A stretch of 64,000 bases of DNA from Glycine soja (GCF_004193775.1 NC_041010.1:38987562-39051561), one strand, 5' to 3'; counted from the stretch's first letter, positions 13,025 to 24,530 are shown. Translations and numbers: made by a program. Notes: a model not told the origin generated them from the sequence alone.

Positions 13025-13505
13025 AGAGCATTTATATTGATAATAAAAGAAAGAGTGCTTTAAATCTGGTTCGAATTGAATCGGATTATAACTGAACCTA
13101 AATAGAATTGTTTCTTTTCCTCGAACTAGTTCAAGAAGAAATGAGTGTACTATTTTATAAAACTAATTCGGTTAACCAAATTGTTTCTACAAACCGAATT
13201 GATTTTTATTTAAATATTTTTTTATTTAAAAAAATAGTTTAAAAACTAGTTCAAAAATCGGTTCAAAACTGATTCATATCTTAAAACTAATTTAAAATTG
13301 ATTAAAAATTAATTCACTTTAAATTTTTTTTTAACTGACACACCCCTACTTACCGTATATATTTGTTAAATGAATCAATCATTTTAGCATTCCTTTTATA
13401 TACACGTGTCAATTTTTTACGGCTAGTATTGAACATTTATATTGATAATAAAAGAAAGATGGGTAATATTTTGTTTGACTTACCGTGAATATTTGCTATA
13501 TGAAT
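13025..13505. repeat. local duplication with an hAT-like insertion in one copy
   Basis: 'catttatattgataataaaagaaaga' occurs at about 13027 and again at about 13434. 'cttaccgt.atatttg' occurs at 13349 and again after 13480. In the first copy the two blocks are separated by about 290 bp of sequence related to the hAT-type element at 62185-62610 (opposite orientation), ending 'acacccct'. In the second they are separated by about 20 bp. The second copy therefore looks like a near-empty site. Confidence 0.5.
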
Positions 13506-14736
13506 AACTAAATTCGGATGGCTTTAAGACTGTAAAAAGAGTCGATTTTTCAATTAATACATTCGTATATGTTCCTTAGATTGGTTATATAAACATTAAT
13601 AAAAAAAAATATTGTTAATAAAAGTAAAATTAATCATTGCAACATTTGAGAAAGTAGATGTTGGAAACTGGCAGCAAGTTTGAGAGATTTGTATGAGGCT
13701 CAAGAACACACGTCTCTAGGTTTGTGAATTTTCCATCTTATTTTTGTAACTATTACCTTGAAAATGGTATCAATCACTTTTATTAGGCCGAAGACCAACA
13801 TGTTTGTTGGGCTATTGTTATATCCACACCAATGTTTTTGCAAAGCATACTCCCATTTATTTTTTATTTATTCTAATTTTTATCATCTTATATACATTTT
13901 ATACCCATAACAAGCATAATCACTATTTTGGAATGTACTTTGTGGAACAATGTTTTGTTTTTAACATTCCAAAAAATACATGCCAGATTGAAGGAGCCTA
14001 TCAATTATCTAATTTCTCCACTTCTATTGCTTCAATATTGTATATTTGTCCTTTATATGAGCTTTCAATGCCCTAAAAAATTATTTTCCTGGAATCTAAT
14101 GCTTATTGGGTACGTCAGAAACTGCATCTATTGTTGCTTTTGCTTTAATGAATGTTTCAGACCTATCTCCAACTAGTGAAAGATTACCAGGGTTATCTTT
14201 CTTTGCAATATTTAAGATTAATAACATAAATAAAATTTTGTAGTGGGGGGTTTCTTTTTCACTTTCTTTTTAGCATTTTATATGGTGAATGAATCAAATG
14301 CATGCAATTAATCAGTGTATCAAACATTTGTTACGCGGATGGAGCGGCGACGATCAACTGGGGCTAGAGCTTTCCCAGCCACTTTTTCAATTATTTTATG
14401 GAGGTTAATTTGTCATTTTACAATTTCTTTAACCAAAATAGATAAAATAATAATCATCTTCAGTAGTCACTTTTTGACTGGTTCACCATGGAAAGTTAAA
14501 TTTTGATTATTTAATTTTTAAAAGGAAAAAACACATTTGATTTTCTTTCTTTTTTTCTTTTAAAAATCATATTGAAGATATTTTCTTAAAATTAAACTCT
14601 ACACTTTTTTTCTCTCTTTCTTTTCAACGTATCTCTTTTTTTCTTGCAGCCACCCCCCAAATTATTATTCCTTTTAAAACATCATCAACTTTGTGGTGGA
14701 TTTCGTGACTTGGCAACGTAGGAGGAACAAACAAGG
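13506..14736. other. intergenic / promoter region of the acidic-protein gene
   Basis: AT-rich, no recognisable gene. Open frames at 13804-14176 are Ile/Tyr/Phe-rich and look like chance. The last 100-150 bp before 14737 are CT-rich, as is common in plant 5' UTRs. Confidence 0.45.
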
Positions 14737-16178
14737 ATGAACGCAAACCTTCTCAGAAACTTGTCCTTCCACGCGCGCCGTCTTCGTTTCTCTCCCACTC
14801 CTTCCATCTTCTCTCCTACAGCTACAGCACCCACCTCCTTCTCTTCTCGCTCCCATGTCCCCGACAAACCCCACTCCCTCCTTGAAGACATTAGCAACGA
14901 AGGTAACACTTATTGCCTTTTCTTTTCTCTCAATTACTTGGGTGTCCTTCACATGTTTGATAAAATGCTTCTTTCAACACTTACAAGTTACAACTTTTCT
15001 CGTACAGGAATAAACCATCAATTTGTTCTCTGAACTCTCTCTCTCTCTAAATTATATAAGTAGTCCTTAAAGTATTAGAAATTATGCAATATTGTCCTCA
15101 ATTTGATTTTATTTTCAAATAAGTTTCTCAAAGGTTAGAATATATAAACTACCCAGGGACTAAATTGATGGATATTTAATACTTTAAAAATTACTTATAT
15201 AATTTTATTAGATTAAGGTCTATGTAGAAGAGGGGATGATACTTCAAGGACTAAATTGATGGTTTATTATTATGAGAGGTTTTTTTTTTTTTTTTTGCAA
15301 TACCAAGGTAAAAGTCAACTAATCATAAATCATGCTAAATGTGACTTTCAAAATAGTTATTATAAAATAATAAATTTATCATATATTATAATTTCTAATA
15401 AGTTGAGGCCATAAAGATCCTTTTACATTATCAATGCAGACATTGTTTTCTCTTGTTGGAGATTGGTTCCTATGCAATATCCGTAAAATATTTTATATCA
15501 TCAAAAATCATACCATGACCTCTAAAATAGTTATTATAAAAGTCAATAAATTATCACTCTAATTAGTTGACCCTGTAAAAACTCTTCACAGTGTCAAAGT
15601 GAATACTAATTTCTCTTTATTATTTTGTAAAATTCACGAGAGTTTGACTAAATAAATTATGAGGGCCATAAAAGTTTCTCAATACAAATGTGTTAAAAGA
15701 ATTTGCTAGAAAGCGAGGTGGTAACATTTTTGGTGTTATGAAATAAGGTGTAATTGAGTTGGAGACATAACTGGATCGTAATCCAACTGATTGAATGAGC
15801 CAGTTAGGATTTTAATACATTGGTTTCAAATATAGATCTTTTGAGTCTATGCTAAAAGAATTTTATTGTGTGTGTCTACTGTGTTTGGGTTATAAAGAGT
15901 TGAAGAGGCGTGTGGCAAAGCTTCAAGAGGGGGATGCTGAGGCAATTCCTTCTGTGTTTGAGGCTATATTGCAGAGGTATTTAGCAGGGAAGCCTATAGA
16001 AGCTGATGAGGAGTTGATGAGGGAAATTCTAGGGAAGCGGGCATTGTCGGAAGATGAAGAGGACGAGTCTGATTCTGATTGGGAGGAAATAGATGACACT
16101 GATAATGATGATGAAGAAGATTTTGATCCTGGTTTTAATGGAAGGAATGGAGTTGATGAAGGAAAATATAAGAGATGA
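14737..16178 (+). CDS. small acidic protein, probable organelle presequence (two exons)
   Basis: By-eye exons 14737-14902 and 15898-16178, joined in phase 1 across GT-AG, give 148 residues. The N-terminus (MNANLLRNLSFHARRLRF, then Ser/Pro/Thr-rich to about residue 40) has many Arg and hydroxylated residues and no acidic residue, as in mitochondrial or plastid transit peptides. The middle block around residues 53-97 (ELKRRVAKLQEGDAEAIPSV...EAILQRYLAGK) is helical and is what I recognise as conserved in an uncharacterised plant family. The C-terminal third is a strongly acidic Asp/Glu/Ser tail. Function is unknown to me. It converges on the PPR gene, which ends at 17078 on the other strand. Intron 1 carries a MITE at 15008-15271. 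Confidence 0.75.
15008..15271. mobile_element. MITE in intron 1 of the acidic-protein gene
   Basis: Left end 'gaataaaccatcaattt' and right end 'aaattgatggtttattat' are inverted repeats, about 260 bp apart. The interior is also partly self-complementary ('agtccttaaagtatt' versus 'aatactttaaaaatt'). Non-coding. TSD not determined. Confidence 0.6.
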
Positions 16179-17077
16179 TTGAACTCTGCAGTGGGTGTCA
16201 AGATTTCAAATCAGCCTTGGATTGACTGTGTTGTAAAACATATAACAGGAGGTGGCTATGGTTACTGCTGTTAAACTATATGGAGCTTGCTTTTTATTCT
16301 TTAGTTTGTAGCGTTTTTATGAGCTGCTAACATTTTCTCATGGTTAGAAATTTTGTGGTCAATCTCAACCATGAAATTACATCATACATACTATAATACT
16401 GCTCTTGCTAATTAATGCTGTACATCTTATGGTAGTGGCATTTCATTTACTTCGAAGTGGGCAATGCTACTTATAATTAGCATGAATATATGTGAAAAAA
16501 ATAAATCAGTAGTTTTATTTGTAATTAACACTCATCATAGGAAAATCATATACTGTTTACTAATGAGAGACTTTGCTGCTTGGGAGTTCAAATTGGAAAT
16601 AAACTAATATGAATTCGCAAGGGAAAAAGGTTTTCGATTCAATTTTGCTTTTTAACGAAAGTTTTGAAGAAAGGAATATGATCGTTGGGGGTATTAGTAC
16701 ACTTATATAAGGAAATTGGTTTTAGTGTTACAAGTCCTTGATTTTGTTTGATGTAATATTCCAGTATTCCATATCTTTTAATGACTCTTTACATGTGTCC
16801 TAGTATTACATATCCAGTACACAGCTCTGCATCACCATAAATTTATGCGTAATAATTCAGATAACACTTGAACAAGCCATGTTACTGTATTTCCTGTAAT
16901 TTGCCGCAAGATTTCAATGCCTACTTTTCATTGAAAAAGTTAGTAATATTAAGCCATGAAGAGAAATTACAACACATGCTACCAGCGATTGATTGTTGGA
17001 CTACTGTTTAACAAAGTAATACGCAAATTTCACCATACAACCATTGAAATTATGCTTTTGCTGATAATTCAATGTAT
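16179..17077. other. 3' UTR and convergent intergenic spacer
   Basis: Holds the 3' UTR of the plus-strand acidic-protein gene and the 3' side of the minus-strand PPR gene. No other gene or repeat recognised. Confidence 0.5.
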
Positions 17078-18727
17078 TCATATCTTCATTTCGTTACTTA
17101 ATCCATTTAAGACCAATACTAGTTCTTTCATGGGAAGTTCAGATGATCCTCCAGCTGAGAATTCTTGAACCTCTCCATTGATTTCAATCATGCTACAGCC
17201 TGGGATTTTCTTTTCTATTCTTTTTTCTTTCATTATATTCCTAATTCTTTTGGCAGCATCAAACATGCCAGCTTTGGCATATATATCACACCAGTTCACA
17301 TAGAAAGCATGATTATGAGGTTCCAAGTCTATCAAATGATGAACTACCTTTTCTCCTAATTCCACATTCCCATGCATCTGACAACCTCCAAGTAATGCAC
17401 CCCAAACATAAACATCCGGCTTCATCGGCATGCTTCTTATGAGAATCTCTGACTCATCAAACAGCCTTGCTCGACTAAGAATGTCAACCATGCAAGCATA
17501 GTGATAAACTTGTGGTTCAATCGAGTAAACACGTTTCATTACATCAAAGCACCAGCGACCTTGTTCTACCAAACCAGAATGAGCGCACGCTGACAATAAT
17601 CCAACAAATGTCACATGGTTTGGCTTGACTCCAGCTTTTTCCATCTCTAAAAAGCAATTGAAAGCCTTCCAACCTAATCCATGAAGAGCAAACACCGAAA
17701 TCATTACGGTCCATGCAGAGGCATCCTTCTCAGGCATTTCTTCGAAGATTTCAAATGCTTTCTGCACATCCCCACACTTGCCATACATATTGACAAGTGC
17801 TGTTCCAATTACCACATCACACTCTATGCCGTTTCTTCTCAGATAACCATGCACCCATTTCCCATGGTCTATAGCACCAAGTTGCGCACAAGCTGAAAGG
17901 ACACTAGCTATTGTAATCTTATCCGGTTTAACCATATCATCACTCAAAATCTGCATTTCATGGAAAAGTTCCAGTGACTCCTTTGCGCTCCCCCCTTGAG
18001 CCAACCCTGTAATAATGGAATTCCAAGTTATGATATTCCTCCCATTCATCTTTCTAAACAAATCCATTGCCATGTCAAGTCCTCCATTTCTCAAACACCC
18101 AATCACCATTGAGTTCCAAGTGACAACATCTGTTACCAGCATTTCATCAAACACCTTCCTGGCATTACTCAACAACCCACCAGCCATGTACAAGCTGATC
18201 AAAGAATTGGCAACATAAACATCCTTTAAGAATCCAAACTTAATCACTTGGGTATGAATAGCTTGGCCAGTAGCACCATCCAGCCACTGAGTGCAACCCT
18301 TTAAAAGGAAGGGGAAAGTGAGACAATTGGGCACAATGTCCTTGCAAAACATTTGCTTATACAACATCAAAGCCTTGCAAAAATGGGTGTCATCACCACT
18401 CTCCATGCTTATATATGCTCTGATCATGATGTTGTAGGCACGAAGATCTGGGTTCTTGATCATGTGAAAGACATTGGTGGCATAACTGAAAGAACCATAA
18501 TAGGAAAAGGAACAAACATATAGGAGACGGGTAATGAGATAATATTGATCACCAGTGTGTAAAGTTGGGGACTTTAGAATCTGGGTATGAGTTTTTTTGA
18601 GCTCTCTCAGGTTCTTGCATTGTTCAATCAATCTAGAGAGTGTGTTCCTAAGGGTTAGGCTTAAGGATTCTACAGTTTTGAACTCAAGATGAGTAACCAT
18701 TATAATCAACTCAAAACAGTGAAGCAC
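17078..18727 (-). CDS. PLS-class pentatricopeptide repeat protein, E/E+ type
   Basis: Single uninterrupted 549-residue frame, intronless like most plant PPR genes. The family binds organellar RNA in a sequence-specific way and acts in editing or maturation. Repeats run from about residue 95 to 440 with typical helices (AYNIMIRAYI, VVTWNSMVIGCLRNG, IITWNSIITGLAQGG, ITIASVLSACAQLGA, VVIGTALVNMYGKCG, HVTFVGLLSACAHSG). An E domain follows (VYVWGALLGGCQMHGNVELG) and a short E+ region (IPGCSMIEINGEVQEF). There is no C-terminal DYW deaminase domain, so if it edits RNA it would need one in trans. The usual 'YVLLSNIYA' of the E domain is changed to 'YVNWCDIYA'. The start may be Met1 or Met10 (MVTHLEF); both lie before the first repeat. 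I cannot tell mitochondrial from plastid targeting. Confidence 0.93.
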   Translation of the reverse strand: MLHCFELIIMVTHLEFKTVESLSLTLRNTLSRLIEQCKNLRELKKTHTQILKSPTLHTGDQYYLITRLLYVCSFSYYGSFSYATNVFHMIKNPDLRAYNIMIRAYISMESGDDTHFCKALMLYKQMFCKDIVPNCLTFPFLLKGCTQWLDGATGQAIHTQVIKFGFLKDVYVANSLISLYMAGGLLSNARKVFDEMLVTDVVTWNSMVIGCLRNGGLDMAMDLFRKMNGRNIITWNSIITGLAQGGSAKESLELFHEMQILSDDMVKPDKITIASVLSACAQLGAIDHGKWVHGYLRRNGIECDVVIGTALVNMYGKCGDVQKAFEIFEEMPEKDASAWTVMISVFALHGLGWKAFNCFLEMEKAGVKPNHVTFVGLLSACAHSGLVEQGRWCFDVMKRVYSIEPQVYHYACMVDILSRARLFDESEILIRSMPMKPDVYVWGALLGGCQMHGNVELGEKVVHHLIDLEPHNHAFYVNWCDIYAKAGMFDAAKRIRNIMKEKRIEKKIPGCSMIEINGEVQEFSAGGSSELPMKELVLVLNGLSNEMKI

Positions 18728-19805
18728 ACAACTAAAAGTGAACCAAACTCTTTAATATTATGGGTTCAATATTGTAGGCAAAAGGACTAATCAAAGTTAT
18801 GGGATTTAGCTCAAAATGTATGCTAAGAATCTCACCTTCTCATTATTTTTATTCCATGTATGTTAAATTTCTTTTTTTCTTTTACTGCTTCTTTTTTATT
18901 TTTGATAAATAATTTATATCCCAATTGGGAGTGTTACCATATCAATTTGTTTTTTGTAACATTTACTTTCTTCCACACCATGCACTTACGTGAAGTAACT
19001 AAAAGACATTCTACTTGGACTACTGCGTTTAGTAATCTTTGGAGTAATATTCGAATTACTATATGAGATACAAAAGAAGGTGGAAGAAAAATTTAATGAT
19101 CTGGGGACGTGTGAAAGAGAGGAGTATGAATCTAGGGAGGCTTATGAACAACTAAAGAAGTTTGAGTCCTTGATGGTTAGGAAGAGATGACTCAGATGAA
19201 CTAATAATAACTAATGGGAAGTAAAGTGTTACATATTTTTTAAGAAATTGACTTATTTAAAGTGAATAAAAATAAAATAAGTAATTCTCGTTGTTGAGGA
19301 GAAAATCAACTAATAATATTTCAATAAATTCACAACTTATTATGTTTGTGTATGTAATATTGATTATTGAATTTTTCAAACTGAGTAGGGATACTTTGAG
19401 TATATTGAAATTTGAATCTTCTTTTCAATGCTTTGAAGTTTTGAATATGGAGAAGTTAACAAAAAGGACTGTTCAGGAACCCTTATTTCTCTCAATGACG
19501 ATTCAAGCCTTTATAAAGATGATGCATACCAAGTCCATAAAAAGTGCCAGAGTCTAACCTTGTTTAAATTTCCGGGTTTGTTTTATGAACTTTTGAACAT
19601 TCCCCTGCTTTATTCGGTTACTGTTAAAAAGGAGCTTAAAAGCTGATAAAAAGTAAGAGCTTAAAAAAGTGTATATTTGATCTTTGAAAGATCGGTTAAA
19701 CCGCATTCAAATATGGTTTTTGGTATAAATTTGATTACAATGTCATAATTATTTGAAAAAAAAAAAGAGTGAACTCATTGATTCTTTGAAATAAATAAAT
19801 CACTG
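18728..19805. other. intergenic, with one coding-like fragment
   Basis: Upstream region of the PPR gene and host sequence left of the LINE. Apart from the fragment at 18999-19189, listed separately, I see only AT-rich sequence. Confidence 0.45.
18999..19189 (+). other. coding-like open frame, no start codon
   Basis: A 63-codon frame runs from a TAA at 18996 to a TGA at 19187. The first third is hydrophobic (ILLGLLRLVIFGVIFELL). The rest is charged and helix-prone (KKVEEKFNDLGTCEREEYES, then AYEQLKKFESLMVRKR). It could be a lone terminal exon or a decayed fragment. No splice partner was found and I do not recognise the family. Confidence 0.25.
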
Positions 19806-19818
19806 TGCCGAAAGAAGG
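19806..19818. repeat. LINE target site duplication, left copy
   Basis: 'tgccgaaagaagg'. The partner 'tgctgaaagaagg' is at 23115-23127, differing at one of 13 positions. Confidence 0.65.
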
Positions 19819-19849
19819 AACATTTCAAAAGATCGGTTTTTGATGTCAG

Positions 19850-22834
19850 AAGATCTTATATACTTGTGGGGAGTTTCAAATCAGTGGGTTGGGCAAAGGT
19901 ACATTTCAGACCATTGCTATGTTATGTTGAAAAATGAAATTAAAAACTGGGGTCCTAAACCATTTCGTTTTTTCAATTACTAGTTTGAACACCTTGATTT
20001 CAGAAATATGGTTGCAATGTGTTGGAATCAAATGAATGTGCAGGGTTGGAAACTTTACGCAGTCAAAGAGAAAATGAAGGCATTAAAGATCAAGATTAAA
20101 AGCTGGAGTAGGGAGACTTTTGGTGGCTTGGATGCGAAAATTGAAGAGTTGGTTAGTGAAATGGACGTGCTTGATACAAACATGATTGAGGGGCAGATCC
20201 AATGCTCTGATCAAAGAAGATTACTCTCTGAAGAATCTGGAGATGAATTAGACAGAAAGAAAGCATGTTATTTCAGAAATCCAGGGTCAGATGAATTAAA
20301 CTGGGAGACTCTAATAGCAGGTATTTTCATTCTTATATGAGATTTAGACAGCGAAGGAACCAATTGACAACAATACAATCGCAAATTGGGTGGATAGACA
20401 ATGTTGGTGGTGTGAAAGATGCAGTGAGGAATTATTTTGAGGAGGTTTATCAGGAGCCAGAACTTGACAGACCAAATTTGGATGGAATAGAATTCAAATG
20501 TCTCAGTTCTATGGAGTCTGAATCCTCAGTTGCTGATTTTGCAGATGAGGAAATTAAAGCGACAGTGTGGAGCTGTGGCAATAGGAAAAGTCTTGGACCA
20601 ATAGATTCAACTAAGAATTTTTTAAAGAGTGCTGGAGTATAGTTGGGAAGGATATATGTGATGGAGTGTGTGAGTTCTTTCGTAATGTTGAACTACCAAA
20701 GGCTATTATAGCCTCCTTTATAACTTTGATAGTGAAGCAGGATCATCCTTTAGGCTTGGCTGATTTTGTCATATATGGCTGATAAGCAACATTCATTAGA
20801 TCATATCAAAGCTGATGGCGAAAAGGATTAAAAAGGTACTTCCTTCAGTTATATCTGACTGTCAGTGTGCCTTTATCCCGGGTCAACAAATACTTGACGG
20901 GGGTGCTAGTTGCCAATGAATTAATTGACTGGGCTAAGAGAAATGGGCAAAAATTACTCATGTTTAAGGTGGATTTCCAAAAAGCTTACGATTCTGTAAG
21001 CTGGTCCTTTTTTTATTACATGATGAGAAGGCTTGGCTTTGATGAAAAATGAAGGTCTTGGATAAAAGCCACAATGTTTTTAAGCAACATTCCAGTTCTT
21101 GTGAATGGAAGTCCCACTACACAATTTGAAGCTAGAAGAGGTCTAAAATAAGGGAATCCCTTAGCCCCTTTCCTGTTTCTTATTGCAGCTGAAGGACTTT
21201 CAAGATTAATGAGAAGTACGGTGGAGAAGGATGTTTTCAAAGGCTTTCAAATGGATGATGAGACAAATTTCTCTATCTTGCAGTATACGGAGGATTCGAT
21301 AATTGTTGGCAAAGAAACTCAAGATAACCTGTGGGCATTAAAAGCAATCTTCAGAAGTTATGAATTGGTCTCGGGTCTTAGAATCAACTTTCATAAAAGT
21401 AGTATATATGGGATTAATATTGATGGTCTATTTTTACAAGCAGCGGAGAACTTTCTGCATTGCAACATTGGTATTTTGCCTCTTAAGTTCCTAGGGATTC
21501 CGATTGGGGCTAATCCACGTAAATGCCATACATGGGCACCAATCATAGTTATTTTCTAAAAGAGACTTGTGGGTTGGAGAGGGAAACACTTATCTATGGG
21601 AGGGAGAGTGGTCATAATAAATTCTGTTTTAAACAGCTTACCCCTTTATTTCTTTTCTTTTTACAGGGCCCAAAGGAAGGTTATCCAATCATTAGTTACA
21701 ATACAACGCAAATTTCTGTGGCAGGGATGGTCTGAAAACCAGAAGATCAATTGGGTATCATGGGAGAAGATATGTCTCTTGAAGCAAGATGGTGGTTTGG
21801 GCAACAAGAATTTGGAGAAATTCAACATTTGCCTACTAGATAAATGGTGGTGGCAGTTTCTAACAGACAGATCAATGATTTGGTACAAGTTGTTATCATA
21901 TAGATATGGTAATTTGCAACAGCCTCACCAGATGAAAATTACAAATACTTAAATATGGTGGTGTGATATTTGTGGATTAGATTCTAATGAGGCAAGTCCT
22001 GCAAGGTGATTCTTAGATCTAGTGCAGAGAAAGGTAGGAAATGGAAAACAAATTATTTTCTGGTCAGATAGATGGTTGGGAGAGAATTGTCTTAAAGATT
22101 CTTTTGCAAGGTTGTTTCAAATAGCGACAACCAAAGAAGCCTACCTAGCTGAGCTAGTACCAACACCAACAATAGGATTAGAGTGGAGATGGGTATGGAG
22201 ACACAATCTGTTCATCTGGGAGGAGGAGCTTCTTTAATAGCTCAAGAATGGGCTTCAAGGAGTATATGAGGAAGGAAATTCTGAGGACTCGTGGGAGTGG
22301 AAAGGAGATGATTCAAAAAGGTTTTATGTGGCCTCAGCATATAAAATCATAATTCAACACCAATCCAATGAGCCAGATACATTACAACAATATTCGATCT
22401 TAAAACATTTGTGGGCAAGTGATGTGCCTTCAAAGGTTCTTGTATTTTCTTGCAAATTGATTCAGGACAGGGTACCAACATGTTAGTAGCTGCAACGAAG
22501 AGGTATTCAGATTTCACAAATATCTCGCACCTTTCGTCACTCAAACATAGAGGATAGAGATCACTTATTAATGGCATGCCCATTTTCTGTTGGAATATGG
22601 AATGCTGTCTTTGATTGGTTGGATATTTCAATGGTAATTCCTACGGATATTGTTCAATTATATGAACAGATGGGATTCTTTATTAGGGCAACTAAAATAA
22701 AACGATGGAAGTTTTTATTTTGGCATGTTACTTGTTGGTGCTTATGGAATGTTAAGAATGAAATCATCATCAAGGGTGGGATAGCAGATGCAGGAAATAC
22801 GTTTTCAAAGAAAAAGATGCTATCTTGGCAATGA
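19850..22834 (+). pseudogene. LINE ORF2 remnant: RT and zinc-knuckle region
   Basis: Fragments in changing frames. The sequence after the endonuclease domain contains NWGPKPF (about 19946). The RT palm block contains FKVDFQKAYDSVSW (20961-21002). The usual post-palm motif GNPLAPFLF follows at about 21150. GLRINFHKSS lies near 21377 and LPLKFLGIPIGANP near 21477. A zf-RVT-like part lies at about 22390-22610. It is dead: in-frame stops occur at 21050 (TGA after GFDEK) and just before the GNPLAPFLF motif (TAA), there are several frameshifts, and the catalytic YADD-type box is altered to YTED. Confidence 0.88.
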
Positions 22835-23023
22835 TTTGTGTACAAGAAAGACATCAAACCGGGATTGTTTTACTCCTCTTGGTGCATGAACCCATTGGGA
22901 TGCTTTTAATTATGATCTTGGAAGGCTATAGTCGGGACTCATACTTGAGAAGGATTTTTATTTTGTGATGTTTGTATAGTATCTTACTGTACAGCCTTCT
23001 CCAACTTTTTGTAATACTTTTTG

Positions 23024-23026
<3 letters not shown>

Positions 23027-23086
<60 letters not shown>
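23027..23086. repeat. (TA)30 microsatellite inside LINE 3' UTR
   Basis: Uninterrupted TA dinucleotides between 'ctttttggtg' and 'aattatcaattcgcctttc'. It lies before the LINE's A-rich tail, so it expanded within the element rather than being the insertion site. Confidence 0.9.
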
Positions 23087-23089
<3 letters not shown>

Positions 23090-23127
23090 TATCAATTCGC
23101 CTTTCAAAAAAATATGCTGAAAGAAGG

Positions 23128-24074
23128 TGTAGGATAAAAGAAAATAAGGCTGATGATCAGAATCCAATTTAATTGTGCCAAAAGAAAGAAAATTGAATTG
23201 GACAGCTGAATTTGTGGTTATGCTATACAATGAAGGTAGCGATGATATTCAAGATGCCTTGCTTCGATTTCAGGCCTCCTCTTTCTGCTACCTTTCTTGT
23301 GTGATCTACATTGTCCCACGTTAAGTAAAGTGGTGTCAAGAATAAAACGAATAAGTTCCACACCAGATAACGATGCAGAAGAAATTTAACTGGCCCTTGG
23401 CATTAGAATAACGTTTTGAACTTCAAAGTGTGTCAAGTAGTGATTTAGATCATTAAGTTCCAAGCTTACAAACAATTCATCCTCCTCTAATTTCTTTAAT
23501 GTTTGGCTTTAACATCACACAGATGTCTATCGTCTAACATGTTTAAGCTTATGATTCAAGTTTTTATGAATACAAATGATTCAAGTTTGTGTGAATATCT
23601 GGAGTCTGGACCAAAAACACAACAGTTTTAAAGTGTGCCTGGTAATGCATTACAAAAGCTTTGGACCTAAGGAATTAATTCTGGTCCCGGCTTATATAGA
23701 AAGGAAGGAAAAACATTGGATACTTAATGATATTGGATTTATAACACTCAAAAAGCATTGTTGCGTTTTGTGCCCAAAATTAAAAAGAGAAAGGAGAAAG
23801 TCTCTCCAATAACTAAATTAATTATCTTAGCCATTAGAGAATCTTGAATGTGAAGAAGCATCCTTGGCAACCAAGATTCTTAGATGACAAAAAGCAGAAA
23901 ACCAAAGAAAGAAGGAACAGAAGAAAAATATAATATATCATAAAAAAAATAACTGCAGCAAGTTCCAAATTCTTTCCTAGGAAGATTTCCATGCAAATGT
24001 TCACACAACTCTTCACAAGGATTGCAAGGGCTTCATCTCATCAACTACAGCATTCAGCATATATTTGATGGCAT
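23128..24074. other. intergenic / upstream of Cys-rich gene
   Basis: No gene recognised. The frame at 23576-23812 has no motif or splice support. The last part holds the promoter and 5' UTR of the Cys-rich gene, including an upstream ATG at 24068. Confidence 0.45.
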
Positions 24075-24094
24075 ATGGGTCCCACATACAATGA
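24068..24094 (+). promoter_or_regulatory. overlapping uORF, 8 codons
   Basis: ATG at 24068 in another frame, TGA at 24092-24094. It spans the first possible start (24075) and stops 2 nt upstream of the second (24096) of the Cys-rich gene. Whether it is in the transcript is unknown. Confidence 0.35.
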
Positions 24095-24530
24095 TATGGG
24101 GTGCAGACTAGCCCTTGAAGACAAAGAAAGAGTCACATTTAGGAGGAGGCAGAGGCATGAACATGTTGATGCAACAAGGCATGTCAAACCTTGCAATTGT
24201 TCAAGTTTGGTATCTCCTCAGAAACAACAACAAGGCCACAAAACCAAAGAGAAGTTGATTGAATTCCTTTGTAGTAGTTGCTTGCTTTTTGTCTGTTGCC
24301 CTTTAGCCTGTGTTTGTTGTTTCATCAAGCTACCATGCAGAATCTGTCATCAAGCAATAAGGTGTGCTTGGCAATGGGCATGTTTTGGATCAAAGAATAA
24401 TAGGGAATGTGCAGATTATTCTTCATTTTCTGACATCAATTCTGATGTCACATCTGGTAAGGTTATGCCTAGTAGTGTCTCTGAAGACAGAAGAAGACAA
24501 CACAGATTTCATCAATTGTTATGTAAATAG
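24075..24530 (+). CDS. uncharacterised Cys-rich plant protein, possibly membrane-anchored
   Basis: A 151-residue frame without introns. The N-terminal half is basic and hydrophilic with a Gln-rich stretch. Residues about 63-106 hold a dense cluster of cysteines interleaved with hydrophobic residues (LCSSCLLFVCCPLACVCC, then FIKLPCRICHQAIRCAW). The C-terminal part contains CADYSSFSDINSD. This order resembles an uncharacterised plant family I recall with 'CVCCPL..IKLPC...SSFSD'; I know no function. The cluster could be S-acylated. Met8 (24096) would give an N-terminus MGCRLA, which fits N-myristoylation plus palmitoylation, so the true start may be 24096. An 8-codon upstream ORF (24068-24094) overlaps the first ATG and ends just before the second, which would also favour Met8 by reinitiation. 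Confidence 0.7.
   Translation: MGPTYNDMGCRLALEDKERVTFRRRQRHEHVDATRHVKPCNCSSLVSPQKQQQGHKTKEKLIEFLCSSCLLFVCCPLACVCCFIKLPCRICHQAIRCAWQWACFGSKNNRECADYSSFSDINSDVTSGKVMPSSVSEDRRRQHRFHQLLCK

Larger units (their letters stand above)
19819..23114 (+). mobile_element. 5'-truncated LINE (L1-type non-LTR retrotransposon)
   Basis: About 3.3 kb, beginning inside the endonuclease-to-RT part of ORF2 and ending after the 3' UTR in 'cctttcaaaaaaata', a short A-rich tail. A 13-bp near-identical duplication flanks it (19806-19818, 23115-23127), as expected from target-primed reverse transcription with 5' truncation. The 3' UTR contains a (TA)30 tract 28 bp before the tail. ORF2 is described separately. Confidence 0.8.

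Noticed and set aside
13804..14176. Two overlapping plus frames
   Set aside because: No motif; Ile/Tyr/Phe bias as expected from AT-rich sequence.
22958..23230. Open frames with long Ile-Tyr runs over the (TA)n tract
   Set aside because: Translation of a dinucleotide repeat, on both strands; not coding. The same holds for 42216-42509.
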